Source: an uncultured Anaeroplasmataceae bacterium
Lineage (GTDB): Bacteria > Bacillota_I > Bacilli_A > Acholeplasmatales > Anaeroplasmataceae
Assembly (NCBI GenBank): GCA_934229535.1
Contig: CAKQDS010000012.1
Span: 1-48,143, forward strand
Direction of reading: 5' to 3'
Length of the DNA stretch: 48,143 bases
Part shown: piece by piece, positions 40,013-48,119 of the stretch
Layout of the letters: each line of letters opens with the position of its first letter
Numbering within the stretch: position 1 is the stretch's first letter
Translations under genes and position numbers: made by a program
The notes under the pieces: generated by a model
The model's database searches: none
The model's input: only the letters and a program-made list of their open reading frames with translations
Told to the model about the DNA's origin: nothing

Positions 40013-40981
40013 ATGAAAAAAATTAGTTTGATAATTTTAGGATTTATTATTTTTATGCTCACTAGCTGTAAAACAAACACTTTATCATTAAAGGCTGTTT
40101 GCAATTATTATGAGGGATTGAAGAGCTATGAATGTAGTGCAAAAATGAATATGTATAGGGCGGATGATGTGATATGCTTTAATGTAAATTCAAGCTATTT
40201 GTCTCCTGATTATTATATGGTCAATTTTTCCTCTAGTAATAATAATGAACAAATTATAGTAAAAAATACGAATGGAGTATATGTGTTATCTCCAGTGTTA
40301 AATAAGCAATTTCAGTTTGATAGTGATTGGCCACTTAACAGTTCTCATGCTTATTTGATATCAGCAATTGTCAAAGATATTGTAAATGATAGTGATACAA
40401 AATTTAATGTTGATAATGATGTTATTACTATTGAAAGTAAAATTTCACATAAGGTTAATCAAAATTTGACCTATATGAAATTTTCCTGCAAGGGCTCTGA
40501 TTTTACACCAATTAGCTGTAATTTTTATAATGCCAGCGATAAAAAGATAGTTGAGGTTACATTTATAAGCTTTAGCCCTAATAAGGAACTAAAGGCTGAA
40601 TATTTTGATCAAGAAAAAATCATGACTGAAAAAACTAGTTCACTTGGTGAGGGGAATATTGAAGAAATTATGGGTAGCATAAATGTAGCTTATTTAACTG
40701 ATGAAAAGAATAAAAATACAGTTATAAAATATGGTGATAAGGAAATTGTTACCTATAGTGGTGAAAAGAACTATGTTGTTGTAGCTGAAAATATTAAAAG
40801 TGATTCTTTAAGCGTTTCTTTAAGAATGTATGATGATTTAAGTATCTCTAGCTTAGGAATAATTAATGTTTCTAAAAATGGAATTAGCTATATCTACAAA
40901 AATAAATTTATCAGTATTTATTCAAATACATTATCAACTTTAGAACTTATTGAGCTAGGTCATTCAATAAGCTTTGTATAA
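40013..40981 (+). CDS. Lipoprotein, YdcC/LolA-like
   Basis: A 322-residue predicted lipoprotein. The signal peptide ends in the lipobox LTSC, with Cys19 as the lipid-modified residue. The mature part begins with a short helix and then YEGLKSYECSAKMNMYRAD, a pattern seen in LolA-like proteins such as YdcC of Bacillus, where ydcC also follows acpS. The rest is strand-rich. The role is unknown, perhaps lipid or lipoprotein handling outside the membrane. GAGGTGG before the ATG at 40013 decides the start; an ATG at 39992 has no site. A terminator follows the stop codon directly. Confidence 0.7.
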   Translation: MKKISLIILGFIIFMLTSCKTNTLSLKAVCNYYEGLKSYECSAKMNMYRADDVICFNVNSSYLSPDYYMVNFSSSNNNEQIIVKNTNGVYVLSPVLNKQFQFDSDWPLNSSHAYLISAIVKDIVNDSDTKFNVDNDVITIESKISHKVNQNLTYMKFSCKGSDFTPISCNFYNASDKKIVEVTFISFSPNKELKAEYFDQEKIMTEKTSSLGEGNIEEIMGSINVAYLTDEKNKNTVIKYGDKEIVTYSGEKNYVVVAENIKSDSLSVSLRMYDDLSISSLGIINVSKNGISYIYKNKFISIYSNTLSTLELIELGHSISFV

Positions 40982-41003
40982 GGCGCCTTTTGGTGCCTTT
41001 TTG
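40980..41003 (+). terminator. Intrinsic terminator after the lipoprotein gene
   Basis: AAGGCGCC, loop TTTT, GGTGCCTT, T run; the 5' arm begins in the stop codon. Confidence 0.8.
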
Positions 41004-41037
41004 TCTCGTAAAATGCGGTAAATGTTAGCAAATGGTA

Positions 41038-41066
41038 TTGCTAAATTTTAAAAATTTAGATATAAT
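41038..41066 (+). promoter_or_regulatory. Sigma-A promoter
   Basis: TTGCTA (41038-41043), 17-base spacer, TATAAT (41061-41066), 33 bases before the next start codon. Confidence 0.65.
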
Positions 41067-41098
41067 ATAATAGATTACCTACTAAGGAGGCATTACAA

Positions 41099-41722
41099 AT
41101 GAGACAAGATAAAATTAAAGTAAAAGGTAAGCATAAGAAGTTAATCACAATCATTGTTTGTGTTGTTGCAGTATTAGCTATTATTGGTGTTGGTGTTGGC
41201 GTTGGTGTTCATTATTATAAATTAACAAAAGATGAAAGCTATGATAGATTTGCTGATTTTTCAGAATTGAAAATTAATTCAGATGTATTAGATGATATCA
41301 TTGAAGAGAATAATTATAGTGATATATTTGTTTTCGTTTATGATGATGATTCTTTTAAAGCATTAAATCCTTATACTGATAAGGACAGTATTAAAAAGGT
41401 TGATGCTGATAATCAAACAACTTTAGCTAATGAAGTTGAAAACTTTAATAAGCGTTTAAAAGAGCTTCAAGCTGAAGGAAAATGTGAGGGAGTTGCTTTT
41501 TATTTAGTTAACACAAGCTTAACTTCAAACTCTGGAATTCTTTCTAATTCATCATATGGAAATTTCACTTCTGGTCCAGCATTTATTTATGTGCATGGTG
41601 ATGCATATAGCCAAACAACTAAGGATGACAATAAAACAGAAATAAGTGGATCAGGTGTAAAAAGTTGCATTACTTACATTAAGGAAGCAAAGGCTTATCT
41701 TGACGTTATAGAGAATATTTAA
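41099..41722 (+). CDS. Membrane-anchored extracytoplasmic protein, unknown
   Basis: A 207-residue protein with a basic N terminus, one Gly/Val-rich membrane helix (about 15-37, including GVGVGVGV) and an outside domain of about 165 residues. The outside part starts with an acidic stretch and includes SDIFVFVYDDDSF and GVAFYLVNTS, which could be two strands of a thioredoxin-like fold, but no CxxC is present and I recognise no family. Two cysteines (in GKCEG and KSCITY) could form a disulfide. GGAGG lies 8 bases before the ATG. It has its own promoter and a terminator just before tex. Confidence 0.65.
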   Translation: MRQDKIKVKGKHKKLITIIVCVVAVLAIIGVGVGVGVHYYKLTKDESYDRFADFSELKINSDVLDDIIEENNYSDIFVFVYDDDSFKALNPYTDKDSIKKVDADNQTTLANEVENFNKRLKELQAEGKCEGVAFYLVNTSLTSNSGILSNSSYGNFTSGPAFIYVHGDAYSQTTKDDNKTEISGSGVKSCITYIKEAKAYLDVIENI

Positions 41723-41726
41723 TTAT

Positions 41727-41750
41727 AGGCGCCTATGGCGTCTTTATTTT
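41727..41750 (+). terminator. Terminator directly upstream of the tex ribosome site
   Basis: AGGCGCC (41727-41733), TAT loop, GGCGTCT (41737-41743) with one G-T pair, then TTATTTT. The tex ribosome site AGGTGAG follows at once. Confidence 0.6.
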
Positions 41751-41760
41751 AGGTGAGAAT

Positions 41761-43941
41761 ATGGAATATTTAAATGAAGCATTACTTGAGGATATTGCCT
41801 CAAAACAAAATATTAAGGTCAGTCAAATTAAGGTTGTTCTTGATTTTTTAAAGGATAATTGTACGGTACCTTTTATTGCAAGATATCGTAAAGAAGCAAC
41901 AGGAGCTTTAGATGAGGATCAAATTAGAGCTATTTCTGAAGCATATGAATATGGAGTTAATCTTCAAAAAAGAAAAGATGATGTCAAAAGATTAATTGCT
42001 GAAAAGGGAATGCTTACTGATGAGCTTAGTCAAAAAATTGACGAAGCAATGAAGCTTGTTGAGGTTGATGATTTATACCGACCATATAAGGAAAAGAAAA
42101 AAACAAAGGCTACTGAGGCTATTGCTTTAGGCTTAGAGCCTCTTGCTGATGAAATTATGAAATTCTATCGTAGAGGTACTAAGGAAGAAGTCTTAAATAA
42201 ATATTTAACAGATAAGGTTAAAACAACAGATGAGGCCTTAACAGGAGCTAAATATATTATTGCTGAAAGAATATCTGATGATGCTTCATATCGTAAGGAT
42301 TTAAGAGAGCGCTGGGGAAAATATAGTATTTTATCTACAAAAAAGAAAAAGGACGCTGTTGATGAGGAAGAATTATATAAAAATTATTATGAATTCCAAG
42401 CAAATATAAATCATTTAAAGGGTTATCAGGTTTTAGCAATTAATCGTGCTGTAAATGAAGGTATTATTACTGCAAGTGTTGCAAATGACAAAAATAAAGA
42501 TTTAGAATATTTAGAATATAAAGTTATTCATTTTAGAGAATCAATTTTCTTAGATGATATTAAGGATGCTATTGCTGATTCATATAAGAGATTAATTGCT
42601 CCTGCTTTAGAGCGTGAAATTAAAGCAATGATTTTAGATAATGCAAGTGATGGTGCAATTGAGGTTTTTGCAATGAACCTTAAGAATTTATTATTACAAT
42701 CTCCAATGAAGGGACATGTTGTTTTGGGTGTTGATCCAGCATTTAGAACCGGCTGTAAGCTTGCTGTTGTTTCTAAAACAGGAAAGGTTTTGGAAATTGG
42801 AGTAATTTATCCTAATGAAAAAGCTAAGGGAGTAAGCGTTGATGAGCGTTTAGTTTTAAAGAGTAAAAAGACAATTGTGGATTTATATAATAAATATCAT
42901 TTTGGCTTAATTGCTATTGGTAATGGTACAGCCTCAAGAGAAACAGAAAGCTTTATTGCTGAGGTTATTAAAGAAAATAATTTAGATACTAAATATGTTA
43001 TTGTTAGTGAAGCAGGAGCTTCTGTTTATAGTGCTTCACCTATTGCTCAAGAGGAATTCCCTGATTTTGAGGTTCAGGAAAGAAGTGCTGTTTCAATTGC
43101 TCGTAGATTACAAGATCCGCTTGCTGAACTTGTAAAAATTGATCCAAAATCAATTGGTGTTGGTCAATATCAGCATGATGTTAGTGAATCTAAATTATCT
43201 GACTCCCTAGATTTCGTAGTAACTGAGGCAGTAAATAGAGTTGGTGTTAATGTTAATACAGCTTCTGCATCTTTATTAAGCTACGTTTCTGGCTTAAATA
43301 AGAAGGTTAGTAAGAATATAATTGCTTATCGTGATGAGGTAAAGGGTATTAAAAATCGTAAGGAATTAAAGAATGTTTCAGGTCTTGGTCCTAAAGCCTA
43401 TGAGCAATCTGTTGGATTTTTAAGAGTACTTGAAGGAGATGAGCCTTTGGATAAAACACCTATTCATCCAGAATCATATGACAAGGCTCAATTAGTTTTA
43501 AAGGAACTAGGACTATCAAGTAATGATTTAGGAACAAAGGAAATGAAGGAAAGAATTCTAAATGCTAATAAGCTTGAACTTAAAAATAAGTTAGATATAG
43601 ATGAATATACATTAAATGATATTTTAGATGCATTTATAGCACCTATGCGTGATGTAAGAGAGTCATACCAAGCACCAAAGCTAAGAAGTGATATTCTTCA
43701 CTTTGAAGACCTTCATATAGGTGATGAGCTTGAAGGAACAGTAAGAAATGTTTGTGATTTTGGTGCCTTTGTTGATTGTGGTGTAAAATATGATGGATTA
43801 GTTCATTTATCAAAAATGTCTACTAAATATATTAAGAATCCATCAGAGGTAGTTAAGGTTGGCGATTTAGTTAAGGTTTATGTTATTGACATTGATTACA
43901 ATAGACATAAATTAGCCCTTTCTATGATAAAAAATAATTGA
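41761..43941 (+). CDS. tex: Tex-family RNA-binding transcription accessory protein
   Basis: A 726-residue Tex protein of normal length. The N-terminal helical domain has VPFIARYRKEATGALDE, the YqgF/RNase H-like domain has GVDPAFRTGCKLAVV, helix-hairpin-helix motifs lie near 500-560, and a C-terminal S1 domain spans about 650-720 (GTVRNVCDFGAFVDCGV). Tex binds nucleic acids and affects transcription and stress tolerance. AGGTGAG precedes the ATG. No promoter is visible between the upstream terminator and this start, so expression may depend on readthrough. It ends in a strong terminator. Confidence 0.95.
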   Translation: MEYLNEALLEDIASKQNIKVSQIKVVLDFLKDNCTVPFIARYRKEATGALDEDQIRAISEAYEYGVNLQKRKDDVKRLIAEKGMLTDELSQKIDEAMKLVEVDDLYRPYKEKKKTKATEAIALGLEPLADEIMKFYRRGTKEEVLNKYLTDKVKTTDEALTGAKYIIAERISDDASYRKDLRERWGKYSILSTKKKKDAVDEEELYKNYYEFQANINHLKGYQVLAINRAVNEGIITASVANDKNKDLEYLEYKVIHFRESIFLDDIKDAIADSYKRLIAPALEREIKAMILDNASDGAIEVFAMNLKNLLLQSPMKGHVVLGVDPAFRTGCKLAVVSKTGKVLEIGVIYPNEKAKGVSVDERLVLKSKKTIVDLYNKYHFGLIAIGNGTASRETESFIAEVIKENNLDTKYVIVSEAGASVYSASPIAQEEFPDFEVQERSAVSIARRLQDPLAELVKIDPKSIGVGQYQHDVSESKLSDSLDFVVTEAVNRVGVNVNTASASLLSYVSGLNKKVSKNIIAYRDEVKGIKNRKELKNVSGLGPKAYEQSVGFLRVLEGDEPLDKTPIHPESYDKAQLVLKELGLSSNDLGTKEMKERILNANKLELKNKLDIDEYTLNDILDAFIAPMRDVRESYQAPKLRSDILHFEDLHIGDELEGTVRNVCDFGAFVDCGVKYDGLVHLSKMSTKYIKNPSEVVKVGDLVKVYVIDIDYNRHKLALSMIKNN

Positions 43942-43953
43942 TATATTAATTAT

Positions 43954-43987
43954 CCCCTTTAGATAAATTAAAGGGGAATTTTTTTAT
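43954..43987 (+). terminator. Intrinsic terminator after tex
   Basis: CCCCTTTA (43954-43961), TAAAGGGG (43969-43976) and a T run. Confidence 0.85.
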
Positions 43988-43992
43988 TAAAA

Positions 43993-44020
43993 TTGACATT
44001 TTTTTACAAATATGTATAAT
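43993..44020 (+). promoter_or_regulatory. Sigma-A promoter for the LRR protein
   Basis: TTGACA (43993-43998), 16-base spacer, TATAAT (44015-44020), 62 bases before the start codon. Confidence 0.75.
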
Positions 44021-44082
44021 AATAATTGTAAATTTAAAATTGTTTTTTGAATTTATGATTAAAGGAAAGGTGACGTTTTATT

Positions 44083-45237
44083 ATGAAAGAACAAAGAAAA
44101 GCATATAAAATATTGATTCCCTCTGTCATTGTTTTTTTAGCTGTATTAATTGTTTCATTATGGATTGGATTTGATTTTACAAATGTACTTAAAGATGCAT
44201 TTTATAAGCCTGAGGATTTGTATGGATTAGAATTTAAGGAATGGCGTTATGATACTAATGGTGGTAGTAAGAAGAGCTTATTCCATAGATCAAAGCATAA
44301 ATTATATCCAATTTATGAATATAAGAATGAAGAATTTAAAAACGAATTTTTTGATTTTGAGATTAAGGACGACGTTGCATATATTTCAAATGTAAAAAAA
44401 TATACAAATGATTATGTTATATATTTTCCTGATACTATCAAAATAAATTCTAAAAAATGTAAGGTTGTGGGAGTTAAAGCTAATAGTATACTAGAAGATG
44501 AATATGATTATAAATATAAAGAATATACAGTATATGGAACGAATAATTTAATGTATTTAGATGATTATTTTGCATCTAAAGTTTCACTTAAAATGTACAA
44601 CTTTCCAAATTTGAAAAATATAGGCGATGGTAATTATTTTATAAATCATTTTAATATGAACAATAATCTTGAAAGTGTACATATTTTTAACATATTAAAG
44701 AGTTCAAGCTATGAATCTTCAATTGTTTATTTAGGTGATAATTGCAAGCTTATAGGTTTAACTGATTTTGAAAAAGAATTATTTAGTGATGGTTTGTTTA
44801 ACGAAAAATATTTAAATGATTTTAACAATCTAAAAATATCTTATTTATCTTTATCAAGTAAAAATCCATATTATACAATGAAGAACAATGTATTATATTC
44901 AAAGGATATGAAAAGCTTATATTGGCTTGGATATCAAGATTTAGATGTTGTTATTGAGGAAAATGATTTAAATATAATGCCACTAGCAATTTCATCTAGA
45001 AATTTGTTTTACTCTAAAATAACATTTACTGGAAGAATAAATAATATTTCTACTTATGCAATTAATACAAATTGTGCTACAATTAATTTTGATAATGAGG
45101 TTAATATGATAGATGATTATATATTTACTAGAAATACAGTTGAATTAACTATAAATTTTAATTTTAAGATTAATAATTATAGTAGTAATTCCTTTGAAAA
45201 CAAAGGTGATAGCACAAATATAAATTTTAATCGATAA
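44083..45237 (+). CDS. BspA-type leucine-rich-repeat surface protein
   Basis: A 384-residue surface protein. An N-terminal membrane helix (about 10-30) anchors it. Residues about 48-80 (FKEWRYDTNGGSKK, then LYPIYEY) resemble an InlB B-repeat. The rest has irregular leucine-rich repeats of the BspA/LRR_5 kind, clearest in SSKNPYYTMKNNVLYSKDMK and LYWLGYQ. Such proteins often bind host or bacterial surface partners. There is no LPXTG sorting signal, so the N-terminal helix should hold it. AAGGTGA lies before the ATG, and a consensus promoter and terminator make it a single-gene unit. Confidence 0.7.
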   Translation: MKEQRKAYKILIPSVIVFLAVLIVSLWIGFDFTNVLKDAFYKPEDLYGLEFKEWRYDTNGGSKKSLFHRSKHKLYPIYEYKNEEFKNEFFDFEIKDDVAYISNVKKYTNDYVIYFPDTIKINSKKCKVVGVKANSILEDEYDYKYKEYTVYGTNNLMYLDDYFASKVSLKMYNFPNLKNIGDGNYFINHFNMNNNLESVHIFNILKSSSYESSIVYLGDNCKLIGLTDFEKELFSDGLFNEKYLNDFNNLKISYLSLSSKNPYYTMKNNVLYSKDMKSLYWLGYQDLDVVIEENDLNIMPLAISSRNLFYSKITFTGRINNISTYAINTNCATINFDNEVNMIDDYIFTRNTVELTINFNFKINNYSSNSFENKGDSTNINFNR

Positions 45238-45246
45238 TATAAAATT

Positions 45247-45274
45247 ATGACACTATATTGGTGTCATTTTTTTT
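45247..45274 (+). terminator. Intrinsic terminator after the LRR gene
   Basis: ATGACAC (45247-45253), GTGTCAT (45261-45267) and eight T in total. Confidence 0.85.
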
Positions 45275-45277
45275 GAA

Positions 45278-45306
45278 TTGCTTGTTGATGATGAGTGTGA
45301 TATAAT
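45278..45306 (+). promoter_or_regulatory. Sigma-A promoter for the Fic gene
   Basis: TTGCTT (45278-45283), 17-base spacer, TATAAT (45301-45306) with an upstream TGA (extended -10), starting just after the previous terminator. Confidence 0.7.
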
Positions 45307-45331
45307 CAAAAAGAAAGGATAGTGATTACTT

Positions 45332-46417
45332 TTGGAAAAAGATCCTTTTAAAGAATATATAATTAATTCTAAAGAGAAAAAGGGCAATCTTGAATATTTG
45401 TGGTATACATCAATTGGTTTACAAATGGTTGATGGATTAAAAACCTCTAAATATTTAAACGAGACTGCCAAGAAAAATATTAACGGACAAATTTCTTTGT
45501 ATGATGCTGAAAGAATAATTAAACAATATTATGAACAAAGCAGTGATAATTTAGTTCAAACTGAAGAGGCTGATTTGGCATCTATTAATATTTTAAAAAT
45601 ATTAGCTGATGATTCCTTTAATTTTTCTATTCCTCAGTTTTTAAACATACATAAAAAAATATTTGATGGAATTTTTCCTCATGCAGGAAAAATAAGAAAT
45701 TATAATATATCTAAGAAAGAGTGGGTCCTAAATGGAAAAACTGTTTTGTATGGTGATGCATCAATAATTAGAGAAACTCTTGAATATGATTTTTCTTTAG
45801 AAAAAAATTATGATTATTGTAATATAAGTGAAACTGATTTTGTTAAACATATAGCTAGATTTATTGCAAATCTATGGCAAATTCATCCATTTGCTGAAGG
45901 AAATACAAGAACAACAGCTGTTTTTTTGATTAAATATTTGAGGAAATTTGGCTATGATGTAACTAATGATATTTTTGCAAATAATGCATGGTATTTTAGA
46001 AATTCATTAGTAAGAGCAAATTATACTAATTTTAAAGAAGGTATTTATGAAACAACACTTTTTTTAGAACTTTTTTTGAGAAATTTACTTTTTAATGAAA
46101 AAAATGAATTAAAAAATAGATTTTTACATATTAATTGGCGTCAAAAAGTAGATATTGAAGATGAAAAAGTAGACATTGGAGATGAAAAAGTAGATATTGC
46201 AACTCTAGATTTGTCAGATAAATTAAAAGATAATATAAAAATAATCTATAAATGTTTAAGTAATAATGAGTATTTTGGAAGAAAAGAAATTATTAATGTT
46301 ATAAATTATTCAGAATCTGGCACTTCAAAATTCATAACCAAATTATTAAATTTAAAGATAATTGTACCAGTTAAAAATCATGGAAAAGGAAAATATAGAT
46401 TTAATATAAAATTTTAA
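45332..46417 (+). CDS. Fic-domain protein
   Basis: A 361-residue Fic protein that probably moves AMP or another phosphate group to a target protein. The active site is HPFAEGNTR (185-193), the HxFxxGN-type motif with His185. Residues 20-70 resemble the regulatory N-terminal part seen in VbhA-related Fic proteins. A heptad repeat, KVDIEDE/KVDIGDE/KVDIA (from 272), links to a C-terminal winged helix (about 300-361). The start is TTG at 45332, chosen because the N terminus (MEKDPFKEYI then YTSIGLQMVDGLKTS) matches relatives and AAAGGA lies upstream, though the gap of 12 bases is long. It could be a regulator of host-cell or self targets, or a toxin-like enzyme. Confidence 0.85.
   Translation: MEKDPFKEYIINSKEKKGNLEYLWYTSIGLQMVDGLKTSKYLNETAKKNINGQISLYDAERIIKQYYEQSSDNLVQTEEADLASINILKILADDSFNFSIPQFLNIHKKIFDGIFPHAGKIRNYNISKKEWVLNGKTVLYGDASIIRETLEYDFSLEKNYDYCNISETDFVKHIARFIANLWQIHPFAEGNTRTTAVFLIKYLRKFGYDVTNDIFANNAWYFRNSLVRANYTNFKEGIYETTLFLELFLRNLLFNEKNELKNRFLHINWRQKVDIEDEKVDIGDEKVDIATLDLSDKLKDNIKIIYKCLSNNEYFGRKEIINVINYSESGTSKFITKLLNLKIIVPVKNHGKGKYRFNIKF
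46145..46200 (+). repeat. Short in-frame tandem repeat in the Fic gene
   Basis: Two full 21-base units and a partial third encode KVDI-x-D-E heptads between the Fic domain and the winged helix. The unit is AAAGTAGATATTGAAGATGA with minor changes. Such repeats can gain or lose units by slippage without breaking the frame. Confidence 0.8.
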
Positions 46418-46514
46418 ATAAATTAGAATAAGATATAAAATATAGAATTTTTTGGTTATTTTTGAGACTTAAGATTGCAAAATATTAAAAAAAGTAAAAA
46501 AATGCAACGTTAAC

Positions 46515-46542
46515 TTGAAAATTTTAACTTAAATGATATAAT
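46515..46542 (+). promoter_or_regulatory. Sigma-A promoter for the ATPase gene
   Basis: TTGAAA (46515-46520), 16-base spacer, TATAAT (46537-46542) preceded by TGA. The heptamer TTAACTT occurs twice around the -35 box and in the spacer, which could be an operator. Confidence 0.6.
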
Positions 46543-46565
46543 GAAACTATGAGAGGCGATATTAT

Positions 46566-47795
46566 ATGGATTTATTTAAAAGAGAAAAATTCTTATCTAA
46601 AATTAGACCATTTTATAAATACGATGATATTATTAAGGTTATAACTGGAATAAGACGTTGTGGGAAATCAAGTCTTATGGAAATGATTAAGGATGAGCTT
46701 ATAGAAGATGGAGTAAATGAATCAAATATTATATATATAGATTTAGATAAAAGAGACTATAAATCTATAAAAAAAGCTAATCAGTTAGAAGAAGTTATTG
46801 ATAGTTTATCCAAAACAAAAGGATTAAAATATTTGTTTATTGATGAAATACAAAATGTTGATGGCTTTGAAGAAGTAATTAATGCGTATAGATCAGAAGG
46901 CGATTATTCAATTTTTATAACTGGGTCTAATTCATATTTGTTAAGTGGCGAATTAGTTACGAAGCTAACAGGTAGATATATCGAATTTGAGATTTATACT
47001 TTAAGCTTTGATGAATATTTGGATATGAAAAAGTACTATTCAAAGAGTATAAATCCCAACCTATTAATTGAATTAAATGAATATATAATTAATGGTGGCT
47101 TTCCAAGGAGCCTATTGATGGACGATGATGAGGCTAAAAGAACTTATACAAAAGGTATAATTGATGAAATATTTTCAAAGGATATTAAAAGAAGAGTAAA
47201 GATTAGAGATGTTGAATGCTTTGAAATTGTTAGAAATTTTGTGATGAATAACTTTGGCTCAACAATGAATGTAAACAGCATACAAAAAGGTTTAGAAAAA
47301 AACAACATAAGAATTTCAAGAGAAACAATAAAAAGATACTTAACGATTTTAGTTGATGCTAAAATCATATATGCTTGTGATAGATTTGACATAAAAAGTA
47401 AAAAATCTATGTCTGGTGAGAAAAAATATTATCTTGCTGATTTAAGTTTTTATTATATGTTGAACACCAATAAGAGGATTAATTATGGTACTTGCCTTGA
47501 AAATATAGTGTATATATATTCTAAGGGACTTGGATATGATGTTAGCGTGGGAAAAATCGGAAAATTAGAGTGCGATTTTATTTTAAATGATAAAATGCAA
47601 AATTATAGTTATATCCAGGTTGCTTATACAATTCTTGAAAATAAATCAACTGAAGATAGAGAATATAAGTCATTAGAATTGATTAGAGATAATTATGCAA
47701 AGTATGTACTAACAACTGATTATTTATTACAAAAAAGAAATGGAATAATTCATAAAAATCTTATGGAATTTATGAAAAATCATGAACGATTCTAA
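46566..47795 (+). CDS. AAA ATPase with DUF4143 domain
   Basis: A 409-residue AAA_14/DUF4143 protein. The ATPase part (about 20-160) has Walker A GIRRCGKSS and Walker B YLFIDEIQN with FITGSNSYLLSGEL after it. The DUF4143 part (about 200-370) has the winged-helix-like DAKIIYACDRFD and a nuclease-like GKIGKLECDFIL, which recalls the PD-(D/E)xK fold (D-x-I-L in place of ExK). The family is common and poorly understood; it sits in many accessory regions. GAGAGGCG lies before the ATG. It follows the Fic gene by about 150 bases and has its own promoter. Confidence 0.85.
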   Translation: MDLFKREKFLSKIRPFYKYDDIIKVITGIRRCGKSSLMEMIKDELIEDGVNESNIIYIDLDKRDYKSIKKANQLEEVIDSLSKTKGLKYLFIDEIQNVDGFEEVINAYRSEGDYSIFITGSNSYLLSGELVTKLTGRYIEFEIYTLSFDEYLDMKKYYSKSINPNLLIELNEYIINGGFPRSLLMDDDEAKRTYTKGIIDEIFSKDIKRRVKIRDVECFEIVRNFVMNNFGSTMNVNSIQKGLEKNNIRISRETIKRYLTILVDAKIIYACDRFDIKSKKSMSGEKKYYLADLSFYYMLNTNKRINYGTCLENIVYIYSKGLGYDVSVGKIGKLECDFILNDKMQNYSYIQVAYTILENKSTEDREYKSLELIRDNYAKYVLTTDYLLQKRNGIIHKNLMEFMKNHERF

Positions 47796-47854
47796 ATAAT
47801 TGGCTAGGTTAATGTACTAGGAGCAAATATATGTAAGTTTGAATATATGCGTAG

Positions 47855-48049
47855 AATTATAAAAATAAATCAAGAACAATAGGTGGCGTTCAAGATAATT
47901 ATTATTTTATTTTTGATGCGGAAAATAAAGTGGTTATTCAAGAATTATACGATTACGAATCATATAAAAATTTTACGCTGGAAGCAAAAGTGCTATTTAT
48001 GATGAGGGATACTTGCAATAATGCAAGAAGTGAAGATTTGATACAGTAA
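47855..48049 (+). pseudogene. Headless coding remnant
   Basis: An open frame of 64 codons between a TAG (47852-47854) and TAA (48047-48049) with no start codon in its first 48 codons. It encodes a protein-like sequence (QDNYYFIFDAENKVVIQEL, then MMRDTCNNARSEDLIQ) and ends at a terminator, as a real gene end would. It may be the 3' end of a gene whose start was lost. The family is not recognised. Apart from this, bases 47796-47854 hold nothing I can identify. Confidence 0.35.
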
Positions 48050-48073
48050 TAATTGCTGTTTCAAATCTTTTTT
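48033..48073 (+). terminator. Intrinsic terminator at the end of the remnant
   Basis: AGATTTGA and ACAG (48034-48046) pair with CTGT and TCAAATCT (48056-48068) around small bulges, followed by six T. Confidence 0.65.
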
Positions 48074-48074
48074 A

Positions 48075-48119
48075 TTATATTAGGCAAGCCTAATATAAAA
48101 ACTACACGCTATGCGTGTA
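48075..48119. repeat. Two tandem perfect hairpins at the window edge
   Basis: TTATATTAGGC (48075-48085) and GCCTAATATAA (48088-48098) form a perfect 11-base-pair stem with a two-base gap. TACACGC (48103-48109) and GCGTGTA (48113-48119) form a second stem. Neither is followed by a T run on either strand, so they do not look like terminators. They may be the start of a structured RNA, a mobile-element end or an operator; the right flank is outside the window. Confidence 0.5.

Noticed and set aside
45332..47795. Fic gene plus AAA/DUF4143 gene as a two-gene defence or toxin-antitoxin system
   Set aside because: Each gene has its own promoter and they are about 150 bases apart. Both families are common singletons, so a joint system is not supported here.
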